NCBI RefSeq assembly: GCF_012516375.2
Contig: NZ_CP051204.2
Coordinates: forward strand, 5,332,001 to 5,396,000
Direction of reading: 5' to 3'
From: Chitinophaga oryzae
GTDB taxonomy: Bacteria > Bacteroidota > Bacteroidia > Chitinophagales > Chitinophagaceae
Length of the DNA stretch: 64,000 bases
This document shows positions 19,801 through 27,337 of the stretch, one piece after another; positions within the stretch are counted from its first letter, which is position 1; the number at the start of each line of letters is the position of its first letter. Below the pieces are notes generated by a model. The model did not search any database and was not told where the DNA came from. It saw only the letters and a program-made list of their open reading frames with translations. Position numbers and translations under genes: made by a program.

Positions 19801-20257
19801 CAAAGGGTTTGACCTGAGCCTTTTCTTCCAGGGCGTAGCCATGGCAGACTTCATGTACAGCGGCGGGCATGGCACCAACCCGTTCTACGAAGGTCCTACT
19901 ATCGGTAACCTCTATACGGCGGCCACCGACCGCTGGACGCCGGACAATCCCAACAGCAAGCCTTTCTATCCACGTATGTCAACCCGACAGGACATCACTA
20001 CCAATTATTACGCGAGCACCTGGTGGCTCAAACGGGCGGATTATATCCGTCTCAAAAGCGCGGAGCTGGGTTATACCTTCGGTATGCGGAGGCTGCAGAA
20101 ATACGGCCTGAAGACGCTGCGGGCCTATGTGAACGGCACCAACCTCTTTACCATCTCACCCTGGAAAATATGGGACCCCGAGCTGGGCGACGGCAGAGGC
20201 ACCGCCTATCCCAACACCACTACTTACAACTTCGGTATCCGTGCCAGTTTCAAATAA
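16847..20257 (+). CDS. SusC-family TonB-dependent transducer with STN domain
   Basis: 1136 residues. Signal peptide (GLCLLLGVTTSATQAQ), STN domain ~55-125 (LEKVYNKYQLRIAMNEKYAK), carboxypeptidase-regulatory-like domain ~143-212, SusC motif NEVVVVGFGAQKKISLVGAQ, plug with VLKDASATAVYGTRGANGV, and a barrel ending in FGIRASFK. The STN domain marks it as a signalling transporter that talks to the upstream FecR. Partner SusD follows 11 bases downstream. No enzyme gene accompanies the pair, so the imported substrate is unknown; such orphan pairs can serve glycans, peptides or other polymers. Confidence 0.95.
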   Translation: MKFGSLRLCLKGMAGLCLLLGVTTSATQAQDAVAGIQSSPLPQYQYRKSGNADTSPARQVLSLTSALEKVYNKYQLRIAMNEKYAKNIFVPDNLLNSGASAAIASLQKILQSYGLTLNMTGPSQYIITPAEPRPAPVTKPAAKIHVSGTVKDKLGAPLVGVTVKVIKTPIGTTTNDKGFYELDAEPTDTLEFSYIGYQTQQISVRNRLDINIEMLAKQGGLNEVVVVGFGAQKKISLVGAQSTIKPEELKLPVRSLTNALGGRLAGIVAVQRSGEPGYDGSDIWIRGISTFGSSPRGPLIIVDGVPDRSINDLDPEDVESFTVLKDASATAVYGTRGANGVILVNTKTGKPGKPQINIELNQAITKFTQLPKFVDAPTFMRLYNEGLEMRGRTPLYSEERIQQHISGEDPDLYPNVDWFKTLFNQYGQNRRANLNVRGGSEFATYYISAGYYSEVGMLKRDNLQSYNSEIKLDRYNFTTNVDANITRTTKLELGVNGYIINSNYPGIGTGALFDLATQVPPHLIPPQYSNGQWPKIPGGSYPSPYRNLTQSGYATEYRNNIRSNIRVRQQLDFILKGLSATSMFAFDSYSWNNLNRKREVQTYYATGRDSAGNLLTRVVDPGSNVLGFEVSRGGDRRFYTETALNYARKFGDHDVSALLLYNQSDYIDGDAGDLISSIPFRVRGLSGRATYGYKSRYFAEANFGYNGSENFTPKKRYGLFPSFGAGWVISNEHFFEPLSNVLSYFKVRYTYGLSGNSNTGSRFLFLTRIKNKDDLGYTFGVPGNTTSFWGMEEDQIGSEVSWETGKRQNLGIEIKAFKDELSVIVELFKERRTGILLRQYDIPYSSGYTTDNIPYRNIGITENKGIDVTVEYNKTFSKNYWAAFRGNFNFNINKNVYDGLPPWQYPWLNRTGHTIDQRFGYVALGLFSDSADIAKSPKQSGDVRPGDIKYQDLNGDGIINSYDQQAIGYGSVPRIVYGLNFSVGAKGFDLSLFFQGVAMADFMYSGGHGTNPFYEGPTIGNLYTAATDRWTPDNPNSKPFYPRMSTRQDITTNYYASTWWLKRADYIRLKSAELGYTFGMRRLQKYGLKTLRAYVNGTNLFTISPWKIWDPELGDGRGTAYPNTTTYNFGIRASFK

Positions 20258-20268
20258 AACCTAACATC

Positions 20269-22086
20269 ATGACCTATTCATACAAAAACATACTGCTGTT
20301 CTTCCTGCTGTTGCTGTGTGCCGCAGGTTGTAAGAAAGGGTACCTCGACACGGTGCCGGACAATATTACCACGCTGAAAGATGTATTCACCAACCGTTCC
20401 ATGACCGAGCAATGGCTGGCGCGGCTGTACAATCCCATGCCCGATATGTGGGCGCAGCCTTACACTACCCCATGGACCGGGCAATGCGACGAAGCCGACT
20501 ACGCCTGGTCCCAGCCCGGCATCAACTCCGGCGCCATCGCTCCCGACAATGCCAGTCCTTCGTACTGGAACAGCTACTATCAGACCATCCGGCAGGCTGC
20601 CATCTTCCTGCAGCATGCGGACGAGAACCAGGAGATCAAAGCGCTTCCTGATGGCGAACGGCTCCTGAAACAATACAAAGCCGAAGCCCGTTTCCTGCGG
20701 GCCTATTACTACTGGCTGCTGATGCGGCAGTATGGCCCCGTGGTGCTGATGGGCGAAACGCCCAGTCTCCCGGAAGATGATTTTCAGATACCCCGCAGTC
20801 CGTGGGATGCCTGCGTGTCTTACGTGATCTCGGAAATGGACAAAGCATTCCCTGATGTGCCGGTACAGCATGTAAACCCGGTAGATCCTACGCAGCCAGA
20901 TGTTACTCAAACGGGACGTATTACCCAGCCGATCATCCTGGCTGTCAAATCGCAGATACTGCTGTATCATGCCAGCCCGTTGTTCAACGGGAATAAAGAC
21001 CTGGCTTCTTTCACCAATCCTGATGGCACCGTATTGTTTAACCAGGCGTATGATAAAGAGAAATGGAAAAGAGCCGCCGATGCCGCTAAAGCTGTCATTG
21101 ATCTCAACCGCTGGGAACTCTATACCGTGTCAGACCCCGATCCTTTCCGTGCCGCCTATCTCTCCTGCCGCAATCTCTTTTTCGACGGCTGGCAGAAAGA
21201 AGCTATCTGGATACGCACGTCTTCCAGTCACGTCGGCAACTGGGAGCGCCACTGCGCTCCGCGCTGCGCCAACGGTCAGGGCTGGAACGGCATCGCCGTC
21301 ACACAGGAGCAGGTGGATATTTTCCGGATGGCCAACGGCAAAGCCACCGGTGATGCCGGCAGCGGTTACACAGAGAACGGTTTTACCAATACCGCCACTC
21401 CCTACTATGTGAGCGGTACCTACAATATGTACACCGGCCGTGAACCGCGTTTTTATGTAGATGTGACCTTTAATGGCGCAACAGTGCCCGTCGTTCCTGA
21501 ATCCGGACAAACGAGAGTGGAATTTTTCTTTACCGGCAATTCCGGTAAAAACGGCGCGCCGCGCGACTGGCCCTCCACCGGTTACACTGCCCGGAAGAAC
21601 ATTCACCCTAACACCGATTTCCGGACAGGGCGCAATTTCACCCGCCCGGCCATGATGATCCGCCTTGGCGAGATCTATCTCAACTATGCAGAAGCACTCA
21701 ACGAATATGAACCCGGCAACGCCGACATTCTCAGATATCTTAACAAGATCCGCAACAGAGGCGGTCTGCCCGACCTGCTGCCCGGCATGTCCCAGGCGGA
21801 AATGCGGGCGCAGATACAACTCGAACGCCGCATCGAACTGATGTTTGAAGGTCATCGCTACTGGGACGTGCGTCGCTGGAAAGTGGCCGACAAAGCTGAC
21901 CAGCACCAGGGCGGCGCTTTCCACGGGATGAACATCGAAAAAGGAAGCTCGCTATCGGACCCCGAGTTTCATCAAAGAACGGTTTCATTTACCAGGGCCG
22001 CATGGCAGCCCAAGTTTTATTTCTATCCTGTTCCGCAGAGTGAGATAGACCGGAATAAAAAGCTGGTGCAGTTTCCAGGCTATTGA
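20269..22086 (+). CDS. SusD/RagB-family outer-membrane lipoprotein
   Basis: 605 residues from ATG 20269; the frame is open upstream to 20023, but that stretch is SusC coding sequence in another frame and the ATG leads straight into a lipoprotein signal (LLLLCAAGCKKG). Typical SusD helices (AEARFLRAYYYWLLMRQYGP) and the C-terminal signature (RIELMFEGHRYWDVRRWK). It binds substrate on the cell surface as the lid of the SusC 11 bases upstream. Last gene before a strong terminator. Confidence 0.94.
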   Translation: MTYSYKNILLFFLLLLCAAGCKKGYLDTVPDNITTLKDVFTNRSMTEQWLARLYNPMPDMWAQPYTTPWTGQCDEADYAWSQPGINSGAIAPDNASPSYWNSYYQTIRQAAIFLQHADENQEIKALPDGERLLKQYKAEARFLRAYYYWLLMRQYGPVVLMGETPSLPEDDFQIPRSPWDACVSYVISEMDKAFPDVPVQHVNPVDPTQPDVTQTGRITQPIILAVKSQILLYHASPLFNGNKDLASFTNPDGTVLFNQAYDKEKWKRAADAAKAVIDLNRWELYTVSDPDPFRAAYLSCRNLFFDGWQKEAIWIRTSSSHVGNWERHCAPRCANGQGWNGIAVTQEQVDIFRMANGKATGDAGSGYTENGFTNTATPYYVSGTYNMYTGREPRFYVDVTFNGATVPVVPESGQTRVEFFFTGNSGKNGAPRDWPSTGYTARKNIHPNTDFRTGRNFTRPAMMIRLGEIYLNYAEALNEYEPGNADILRYLNKIRNRGGLPDLLPGMSQAEMRAQIQLERRIELMFEGHRYWDVRRWKVADKADQHQGGAFHGMNIEKGSSLSDPEFHQRTVSFTRAAWQPKFYFYPVPQSEIDRNKKLVQFPGY

Positions 22087-22097
22087 GAGAAGATTCT

Positions 22098-22144
22098 AAA
22101 AAACAAACCCGCCCGGAGAAAACCGGGCGGGTTTGTTTTTTTTT
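22098..22144. terminator. Strong intrinsic terminator, bidirectional
   Basis: A 13-bp stem (22104-22116 with 22123-22135), 6-base loop, followed by nine Ts on the plus strand. On the minus strand the hairpin is followed by a T6 run (A6 at 22098-22103), so it can also end the convergent membrane-protein gene. Confidence 0.92.
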
Positions 22145-22201
22145 GCGACCACATCTCTGCTGCACTGGCATCGTCAGCCGGCATAGGTTATCTGCAAAAT
22201 G

Positions 22202-22705
22202 TTATGCACGTAGGTTCCATATGCGGATACATAACGGAATCAATCCAATGGAAACCGCGATAAAGATAGCCACGCGGATATAGTTGAGCGTTTGCCAGAG
22301 GGATGTTTTCGCCGCAAGATCGTTTACAACAACCGGCGTTTCAGCTATCTTCTGGAAATGAATGATGTTCGGTGCAAAAAAGGCCAGCGTCCACACCCTT
22401 ACCGCAAAGTGGACCGCGAATAAAATCAGCAGCCAGTTCCTGGCAAAGTCGATTTTCCAACAGAAGACAATGGCGAGCAGGAAAGTCACTTCATGTATGG
22501 AGTGAAAAACGATCCAGAAATTTTTCAGGCTGGCGCCCTGACCGTCCAGCAACAGGTTGAAATTTGCTGGCGGGGCCTCCGTCCATTTCGGCACAAATAC
22601 CAGCGTCTCAAACAGCTGCGCTCCGTTCATTAGAAAGTATAGCAAGGTGGTAATGAATAACCAGAGTTCGGCCCGCATCAGATAACCGGTTGTTATATTA
22701 TCCAT
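22202..22705 (-). CDS. Four-helix integral membrane protein
   Basis: The frame opens at 22714 (MIKMDN...); ATG 22705 is equally good. About 167 residues with four predicted membrane helices, near residues 10-30, 60-80, 85-105 and 140-160. It has His, Trp and Asn in or near the membrane (FHSIHEVTFLL) but no motif I can assign; the shape resembles DUF1772-type small membrane proteins, tentatively. It is divergent from the MarR gene and shares the AT-rich 163-base region that holds the palindromic site, so MarR control is likely. Confidence 0.7.
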   Translation of the reverse strand: MDNITTGYLMRAELWLFITTLLYFLMNGAQLFETLVFVPKWTEAPPANFNLLLDGQGASLKNFWIVFHSIHEVTFLLAIVFCWKIDFARNWLLILFAVHFAVRVWTLAFFAPNIIHFQKIAETPVVVNDLAAKTSLWQTLNYIRVAIFIAVSIGLIPLCIRIWNLRA

Positions 22706-22840
22706 TTTAATCATTTTTTATTCGATTTTAAGAAAGAAGCAATTATATCGTTTTAGATTTATTTCAATATAAAATATATCTATTTCGATGTAAAATTAGT
22801 TATAAAATCGAATTCAACAAATTATCGGTCCTTTTTTTCC

Positions 22841-22861
22841 TACTTTTATATCGAATTCGAT
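22841..22861 (+). promoter_or_regulatory. Promoter-like site with palindromic operator upstream of the MarR gene
   Basis: TACTTTTA (22841-22848, one mismatch to TAnnTTTG) is followed at once by a perfect 12-base palindrome ATCGAATTCGAT (22850-22861), 7 bases before the MarR start codon. A partial copy (ATCGAATTCA) lies at 22806-22815, and TTCGATGTAAA occurs twice (near 22783 and at 22856). The arrangement suits autoregulation and control of the divergent membrane gene. Confidence 0.55.
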
Positions 22862-22868
22862 GTAAATC

Positions 22869-23582
22869 ATGGGAGAACTTACGAAACTGATCAGCGCTTG
22901 GGAGGCCTATACACAGAAGAACCCCGGTTTGTCTGCCACGGAATTCTGTATGCATTTTTTAGCGACAGAGAGTAATCAGCAGCTTTTCAGCGGCCTTGCG
23001 CCGCTGGACCTGGACACGGTATTCGCCAAACTGATCGGCAGGCTGGCGAGTATGCAGACAGCCTACGCCAAAATGGCCCTGCAGGAGCTGCCCGGCTTTG
23101 AACTGGAGTGGTTCTATTTTCTGAATACCATTTACCAGTTAAAAGAAGTCAAGAAAACACAGGTCATACAATATAACTTCACCGAACAAACGACCGGTAT
23201 CGACATCCTTAACAAACTGAAGAAACAAGGGTATATCACCGAACGGACAGATCCGGACGATAAACGGGCCAAACTGGTCAGCATCACCAAAGCCGGTGAA
23301 AAAATACTGGCCAGGGTGTACCCGCTGCTCTACAAGCCCAACCTCCTGATGTATCATAACATCGACCCAAAGGACAAACAAGTGGTGGTCAACATCCTGA
23401 AAGAGACGGAAAACAAACACCAGGAGTTGTTTTCCAATGCCAGGAACAAATCCATCGATGATATGCTGACGGAAGCGTTGGGAGAAGAAAAGCTGGCGCA
23501 ACTGGCACAGGAACAGCAAGAGAGGATGGCCCGGTTTACAGCAGCGAAACAGCGCAACACACAGCATAACAACAATAAGTAG
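22869..23582 (+). CDS. MarR-family winged-helix transcriptional regulator
   Basis: 237 residues, longer than the usual ~150 of the family. The winged helix lies around residues 85-150: the recognition-helix region IQYNFTEQTTGIDILNKLKK and the wing motif ITERTDPDDKRAKLVSITKAG, the DxR signature of MarR proteins. The N-terminal ~50 residues and a charged, Gln-rich C-terminal tail after ~180 are extra. Cytoplasmic homodimer that probably binds the palindrome just upstream. The effector is unknown. Confidence 0.85.
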   Translation: MGELTKLISAWEAYTQKNPGLSATEFCMHFLATESNQQLFSGLAPLDLDTVFAKLIGRLASMQTAYAKMALQELPGFELEWFYFLNTIYQLKEVKKTQVIQYNFTEQTTGIDILNKLKKQGYITERTDPDDKRAKLVSITKAGEKILARVYPLLYKPNLLMYHNIDPKDKQVVVNILKETENKHQELFSNARNKSIDDMLTEALGEEKLAQLAQEQQERMARFTAAKQRNTQHNNNK

Positions 23583-23669
23583 CTGCATTACAACCAACAG
23601 TTGCCTTCATTTTTTCGATTACCGGGAGAAAGCAGGATATCTTTACTGCGTCGCAAAAAAGGATACTAT

Positions 23670-24578
23670 ATGGATACTAAGATCATCGGCAGCAAAATTA
23701 CCCGGGCACGTAAAGCCAAAGGTCTCTCCCAGGCAGGACTGGCGCAACAGCTGTTTATCAGTCCGCAAGCTGTCGGTAAATGGGAACGGGGCGAATCCAT
23801 GCCGGACATCACCACCTTCTACCGTCTGGCGGAAATGCTGGAGGTTGACCTGAATTATTTCTCTGAAAACGGCACGGCTGAAATACCCGCCACCTCACCG
23901 GTTAAACAACCGGCAGCAGAGATCCTGCCTTCAGAGGAACGGCAGGTACCGCTGCGTCTCACGGCAGTTGACATGCAGCAGGAAAATTTTGCCGGCGCTA
24001 CGCTGCACAAAGGAAAGTTTAAGGCCGGTTCCCTGCAGGGCGCTAATTTCGAAGGAGCAGATTTAACAGGCAGCACCTTTGAAGTCCTCGACGCCCGCGG
24101 AGCCAATTTTGACGGCGCCAACCTGACCGACTGCAGTTTTTCCATCACCGACCTCACAGACGCCAGCTTCCACCGCTCCATCCTTGTCCGCACCAGGCTG
24201 CATATAGCAGGACATGGCGCCATATTCACCGATGTCACCTTTCTCGATGCCCGGCTGACCAAAGTTGACCTTCAGCAAACACGGTTTGAGCGCTGTACTT
24301 TCAACGGCACCGACTTCCATCAATGCGATATGCGGGGCATGCACTTTGACGGGCAAACTTTCATCGGCGTGAAGTTCGACAAGTCTGCGTTAAAAGACGC
24401 CTCTTTCAGCGGCGCCACGCTCAGGAACGTGTCTTTCAAACTGCCGTTCTCCCTCACCAACAGGTCACACCTCGATTTCCAGACCGTTTGTTTTGACGGC
24501 GCCACCATGGACAAAATAACCTATGCGGCCCTGAAAGGGTTACGGGTAGCGGATTTATCGAAGGTTACCGTGGTGTAA
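23670..24578 (+). CDS. XRE-family helix-turn-helix fused to pentapeptide repeats
   Basis: The frame opens at 23601, but ATG 23670 (MDTKIIGSKITRARKAKG) starts the HTH domain and is preferred (302 residues). Residues ~5-60 are a Cro/C1-type HTH (LSQAGLAQQLFISPQAVGKW). After a Pro/Glu-rich linker, residues ~95-285 are A(D/N)LxxxxF pentapeptide repeats (GANFEGADLTGSTF, FDGANLTDCSF), which fold as a right-handed quadrilateral beta-helix, in some families a DNA mimic. The combination suggests a regulator whose beta-helix mediates protein contacts. It lies 87 bases after the MarR gene, and terminator-like sequence follows. Confidence 0.85.
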   Translation: MDTKIIGSKITRARKAKGLSQAGLAQQLFISPQAVGKWERGESMPDITTFYRLAEMLEVDLNYFSENGTAEIPATSPVKQPAAEILPSEERQVPLRLTAVDMQQENFAGATLHKGKFKAGSLQGANFEGADLTGSTFEVLDARGANFDGANLTDCSFSITDLTDASFHRSILVRTRLHIAGHGAIFTDVTFLDARLTKVDLQQTRFERCTFNGTDFHQCDMRGMHFDGQTFIGVKFDKSALKDASFSGATLRNVSFKLPFSLTNRSHLDFQTVCFDGATMDKITYAALKGLRVADLSKVTVV

Positions 24579-24593
24579 TTTCCAACCGGCACG

Positions 24594-24618
24594 AAAAAGG
24601 GCGCATCCTCTGCGCCCT
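24594..24618 (-). terminator. Intrinsic terminator for the tandem SnoaL-like gene
   Basis: An 8-bp stem (24598-24605 with 24611-24618) and 5-base loop; on the minus strand it runs into a T5 tract. It lies 4 bases after the minus-strand stop at 24623 and between convergent genes. Confidence 0.65.
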
Positions 24619-24622
24619 GTTA

Positions 24623-25390
24623 CTAAAACTTTCCATTGTCGTTCTTCCGTTTTTCAACGGGTGGTATCTCTTCGATCACGTCCCAATGTTCGATGATCCG
24701 GTCGTTATGGACCCGGTATAAATCGTAGAACGCCGAATGCACGCCGTGCAGGTACCCCTCGCTTAACACCAGGACGAAATTGCCTTCTCCCAGCACCTTA
24801 TGGATGGTATGGTAGGTTTGTGGTTTCCCTGCTGCCTTCCATTCCTCCAGCACGCTAAAAAACGCGCTGACGCCGTCTCCCATGTGCGGGTTATGCTGAA
24901 TGAGCTCGTCATCCTTAAAGTACAGCGAGCGCCTTTCCGTATTCCCTTCTATCAGCACCTCCTGCACAAAACGGCGGACGAGCGCTTTGTTGGCAACCGT
25001 TTTATGATGATCTGTCGCTTTCGTTTTGCCGTCGGTCATCGTTCTCCCGCTCTTGTTCCGCTGCAGGGGATTGGCCTGGAGATTGTCCCAGTGCTCCACA
25101 CTCCTGCCCTCTTCAAAACGATGGATATCGAAAGCCACCGTGGGCTCAAACAAAAAATAATCTACGTGCACAAAGCCGATGTCGCCATCCTGGAACTTGC
25201 GGACCACATTGGTATATACTTTGTCCATCGGCATCTGTCCATGCAGTTCCAGGATGGCCTGCAACCCCGTAGCCACATGAGGATTGTGCTGTTTGTAAGA
25301 AACCGGATCAATTAAACCAATTTCCGCCAGTGTTTCGGTTTCGATGCTGTTCTGTATCGCTGCTGCTTTGTCTCTGTTTGATAATTCCAT
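24623..25390 (-). CDS. Tandem SnoaL-like (NTF2-fold) protein
   Basis: 255 residues from ATG 25390 (the frame opens at 25414, but a -7 motif at 25412-25419 places transcription start after that codon). Two SnoaL-like domains in tandem: 'QHNPHVATGLQAILEL' and 'SVEHWDNLQA' in the first, 'QHNPHMGDGVSAFFSVLEEW' and 'IIEHWDVIEEI' in the second, a clear internal duplication. Each repeat keeps the HNPH and EHWD motifs seen in SnoaL-like polyketide cyclase relatives. No signal peptide. It is divergent from the HxlR regulator and is its likely target. Confidence 0.82.
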   Translation of the reverse strand: MELSNRDKAAAIQNSIETETLAEIGLIDPVSYKQHNPHVATGLQAILELHGQMPMDKVYTNVVRKFQDGDIGFVHVDYFLFEPTVAFDIHRFEEGRSVEHWDNLQANPLQRNKSGRTMTDGKTKATDHHKTVANKALVRRFVQEVLIEGNTERRSLYFKDDELIQHNPHMGDGVSAFFSVLEEWKAAGKPQTYHTIHKVLGEGNFVLVLSEGYLHGVHSAFYDLYRVHNDRIIEHWDVIEEIPPVEKRKNDNGKF

Positions 25391-25411
25391 ATGCCTGCTA
25401 TTTAATGCTGA

Positions 25412-25419
25412 CAAAGGTA
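25412..25419 (-). promoter_or_regulatory. Bacteroidota -7 element (TACCTTTG)
   Basis: Exact TAnnTTTG on the minus strand, 22 bases before ATG 25390. It supports that start over the upstream one at 25414. No -33 TTTG at the usual spacing. Confidence 0.5.
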
Positions 25420-25505
25420 TAGCGACACGCCGGGGTGAAAAATAAGGGTAAAAATTCTGCTATAGTGAAAATTTTGCCCCTATGCCCGCATTAAGCGATA
25501 TGCCC

Positions 25506-25513
25506 TACTTTTG
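25506..25513 (+). promoter_or_regulatory. Bacteroidota -7 element (TACTTTTG) abutting the HxlR start
   Basis: Exact TAnnTTTG ending 5 bases before ATG 25519, so transcription would begin almost at the start codon, suggesting a leaderless or near-leaderless message. The element could be fortuitous. Confidence 0.4.
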
Positions 25514-25518
25514 TGCCT

Positions 25519-25875
25519 ATGTACGAGAAGAAAAATCCGAAGGACCTGAGTTGCGGCATCGGGGTAACGCTTGAAATTATCGGGGGCAAATGGAAGCCCT
25601 GCTTAATTAATTCTATCCATAAGGGAATACACCGTCCCAGCGAACTGGCGCGGCATCATCCTGCCGCCAGCAAGCGGGTGCTGAGTTTGCAGTTAAAAGA
25701 ACTGGAAGAGCACGGCGTTATCAGGAAAGTCATTTACCCGGTGTTGCCGCCGAAAGTGGAGTATTTTTTAACGGAGCTGGGAGCGTCGTTGCTGCCGATA
25801 GTGGATCTGATGGAGATATGGGGAGAGGATGTACTGGCGAAGGGATTGCTTTCGTCCAAAACAAATCTTCCATGA
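25519..25875 (+). CDS. HxlR-family winged-helix regulator
   Basis: 118 residues from ATG 25519 (GTG 25513 is in frame). Typical HxlR order: N-terminal Cys (residue 12, in LSCGIGVTLEIIGGKWK), which in several family members senses electrophiles or oxidants, the recognition helix RPSELARHHPAASKRVLSLQ, then the wing LEEHGVIRKVIYPVLPPKVE. Dimeric cytoplasmic repressor or activator. It overlaps the AraC gene by the ATGA junction and diverges from the tandem SnoaL-like gene, so those are its likely targets. Confidence 0.9.
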   Translation: MYEKKNPKDLSCGIGVTLEIIGGKWKPCLINSIHKGIHRPSELARHHPAASKRVLSLQLKELEEHGVIRKVIYPVLPPKVEYFLTELGASLLPIVDLMEIWGEDVLAKGLLSSKTNLP

Positions 25876-26687
25876 ATCACCGGATATTTGCACCGCACAA
25901 AGACCTGGCATCCTTCGTTGCGTGTTACTGGACACTGGAGAGCCCCAAAGAAAACACCCCTCAGATAAACACCATCGTTCCCGACGGCAGGATGAAGATG
26001 ATTTTTCACTATGGCGCACCTTACAAGCGGTACACAGACAACGGTGACAGTTTTGCCCTTCCAAAGTGTTTTGTCATCGGCCAGCTGACGCAACCGCTCG
26101 ATGTAGAACCCGTTGGAGCAACCGGCACTTTCTTCGTTTGTTTTCATCCTTATGGGTTTTTACCTTTTGCCACGATGCCCATCAAAGAGATGGAAAACAC
26201 GGCCGTTCCGCTGGAAGAACTGTTCGGAGAGGAAGGTGCGGTACTAGGGCGGGAAGTCCTTCAGGCGTCTACCACCACAGAGCGGATAAAACTGGCGGAA
26301 ACTTTTTTGTTTAAGCAGTTAGCCGATACCCAAACCATTGACCACATTGTAAAATCTACTGTTGACACTATCCTGACGGCCAACGGTCAGCTGTCCGTCG
26401 ATGAGCTTTCCAGGCAAACCAATATCAACCGCCGGCAGCTGGTGCGCAAATTCTCCTCCACCATCGGCTTAAGCCCAAAGCAGCTTTCAAAAACCATCCG
26501 GCTGCAGGCAGCCCTCAAAATGTTGCTGAATGAAAAAGTCACCAGCCTGATCTCACTGGCCTACGAAGGCGAATACTACGACCAGGCGCACTTTATCAAA
26601 GACTTCAAAGAATTCACCGGGCTGACGCCCAAAGAATTTTATGGTGATCACTTAAAGATGTCTTTGATTTTTGACAGGATGGATTGA
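25872..26687 (+). CDS. AraC-family transcriptional regulator
   Basis: 271 residues from ATG 25872, whose ATG overlaps the HxlR stop as ATGA, implying translational coupling; the frame is open further upstream but that lies in HxlR. N-terminal ligand domain of the DUF6597 type (IFAPHKDLASFVACYWTLES, IVPDGRMKMIFHYG), C-terminal double HTH ~175-265 (VDELSRQTNINRRQLVRKFS and the second helix around YEGEYYDQAHFIKDFKEFTG). Cytoplasmic. It probably responds to a small molecule and may control the VOC gene 64 bases downstream. Confidence 0.9.
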   Translation: MNHRIFAPHKDLASFVACYWTLESPKENTPQINTIVPDGRMKMIFHYGAPYKRYTDNGDSFALPKCFVIGQLTQPLDVEPVGATGTFFVCFHPYGFLPFATMPIKEMENTAVPLEELFGEEGAVLGREVLQASTTTERIKLAETFLFKQLADTQTIDHIVKSTVDTILTANGQLSVDELSRQTNINRRQLVRKFSSTIGLSPKQLSKTIRLQAALKMLLNEKVTSLISLAYEGEYYDQAHFIKDFKEFTGLTPKEFYGDHLKMSLIFDRMD

Positions 26688-26727
26688 CCTTGTCCCATTT
26701 TTACAATTTTATGTTTTCCGCGGACAA

Positions 26728-26735
26728 TAATTTTG
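26728..26735 (+). promoter_or_regulatory. Bacteroidota -7 element (TAATTTTG)
   Basis: Exact TAnnTTTG 16 bases before the VOC start codon. It suggests the VOC gene has its own promoter and a very short leader. Confidence 0.45.
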
Positions 26736-26751
26736 TGCCGACATAAAATAT

Positions 26752-27126
26752 ATGACAATGGAAAACGTGATCAATTTTTTCGACATCCCCGCAACAGACT
26801 TTAGCAGAGCCGTCTCTTTTTACAAAGCCATCTTAGGGCTGGAAATCACCGAGACCGAAATATCCGGCACCCAAATGGGGTTCTTTCCCAGCGACGGGAA
26901 AAACGCCTCAGGAGCCATCGTTCAGGGTGCGGACTACAAGCCTTCCGCAGACGGCGTACTCGTATATCTGAATGGCGGTCATGACCTGCAAACGGTATTG
27001 GACAGGGTAGCGTCCAACAACGGGAAAGTAATTGTGCCGAAAACCCATATCAGCCCGGAAGTAGGATATATCGGCATGTTCATCGACACAGAAGGAAATA
27101 AAATGGCGGTCCACTCTATCAACTAA
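26752..27126 (+). CDS. VOC-superfamily (glyoxalase/bleomycin-resistance-like) protein
   Basis: 124 residues with the beta-alpha-beta-beta-beta repeat of vicinal-oxygen-chelate proteins: VINFFDIPATDFSRAVSFYK opens the first module and YIGMFIDTEGNKMAVHSIN closes the second. Bacteroidota have many such small stand-alone proteins annotated as putative enzymes; metal ligands cannot be assigned with certainty here. The start could be M1 or M3 (ATGACAATG). It follows the HxlR-AraC pair and is probably regulated with it. Confidence 0.85.
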   Translation: MTMENVINFFDIPATDFSRAVSFYKAILGLEITETEISGTQMGFFPSDGKNASGAIVQGADYKPSADGVLVYLNGGHDLQTVLDRVASNNGKVIVPKTHISPEVGYIGMFIDTEGNKMAVHSIN

Positions 27127-27131
27127 CAGCT

Positions 27132-27337
27132 ATGAATATATCCGTGCTGAATTTTCTGACAGCGCTGGCTGCCAACAACAACCGGGAATGGTTTACTGCG
27201 CATAAACATCTTTACAACAGCGCCCGGGAAGAGATGCCGACAAAGAGCTGCTGGCAAAAGACGCTCCGCAACAATTTGCTGCTATTTACAAAACGTTGAA
27301 GCCACTGAAAGATTTTCTGAACGCGCCTTTTTTGTAA
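27132..27337 (+). pseudogene. DUF2461 gene remnant with internal deletion
   Basis: ATG 27132 begins MNISVLNFLTALAANNNREW, the N-terminus typical of DUF2461 proteins (~220 residues). After ~34 residues sense is lost. In another frame DADKELLAKDAPQQ and FAAIYKTLKPLKDFLNAPFL match the C-terminus, ending at TAA 27335-27337. About 140-150 residues between them are missing, so this is an internal deletion with frame change, not a single-base error. The original frame stops at 27297. A 10-bp inverted repeat (27323-27332 with 27340-27349) overlaps the end. The start lies 5 bases after VOC, so the pair was probably once an operon. Confidence 0.75.

Noticed and set aside
20023..20268. Upstream extension of the second SusD frame
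   Set aside because: It is SusC coding sequence read in another frame; the lipoprotein signal begins at ATG 20269.
22735..22868. AT-rich repeats before the MarR gene as a CRISPR or replication-origin element
   Set aside because: No regular spacers and only one perfect palindrome; operator function explains them better.
23855..24262. 135-codon minus-strand ORF within the pentapeptide gene
   Set aside because: Periodic antisense of the repeat array; no independent support.
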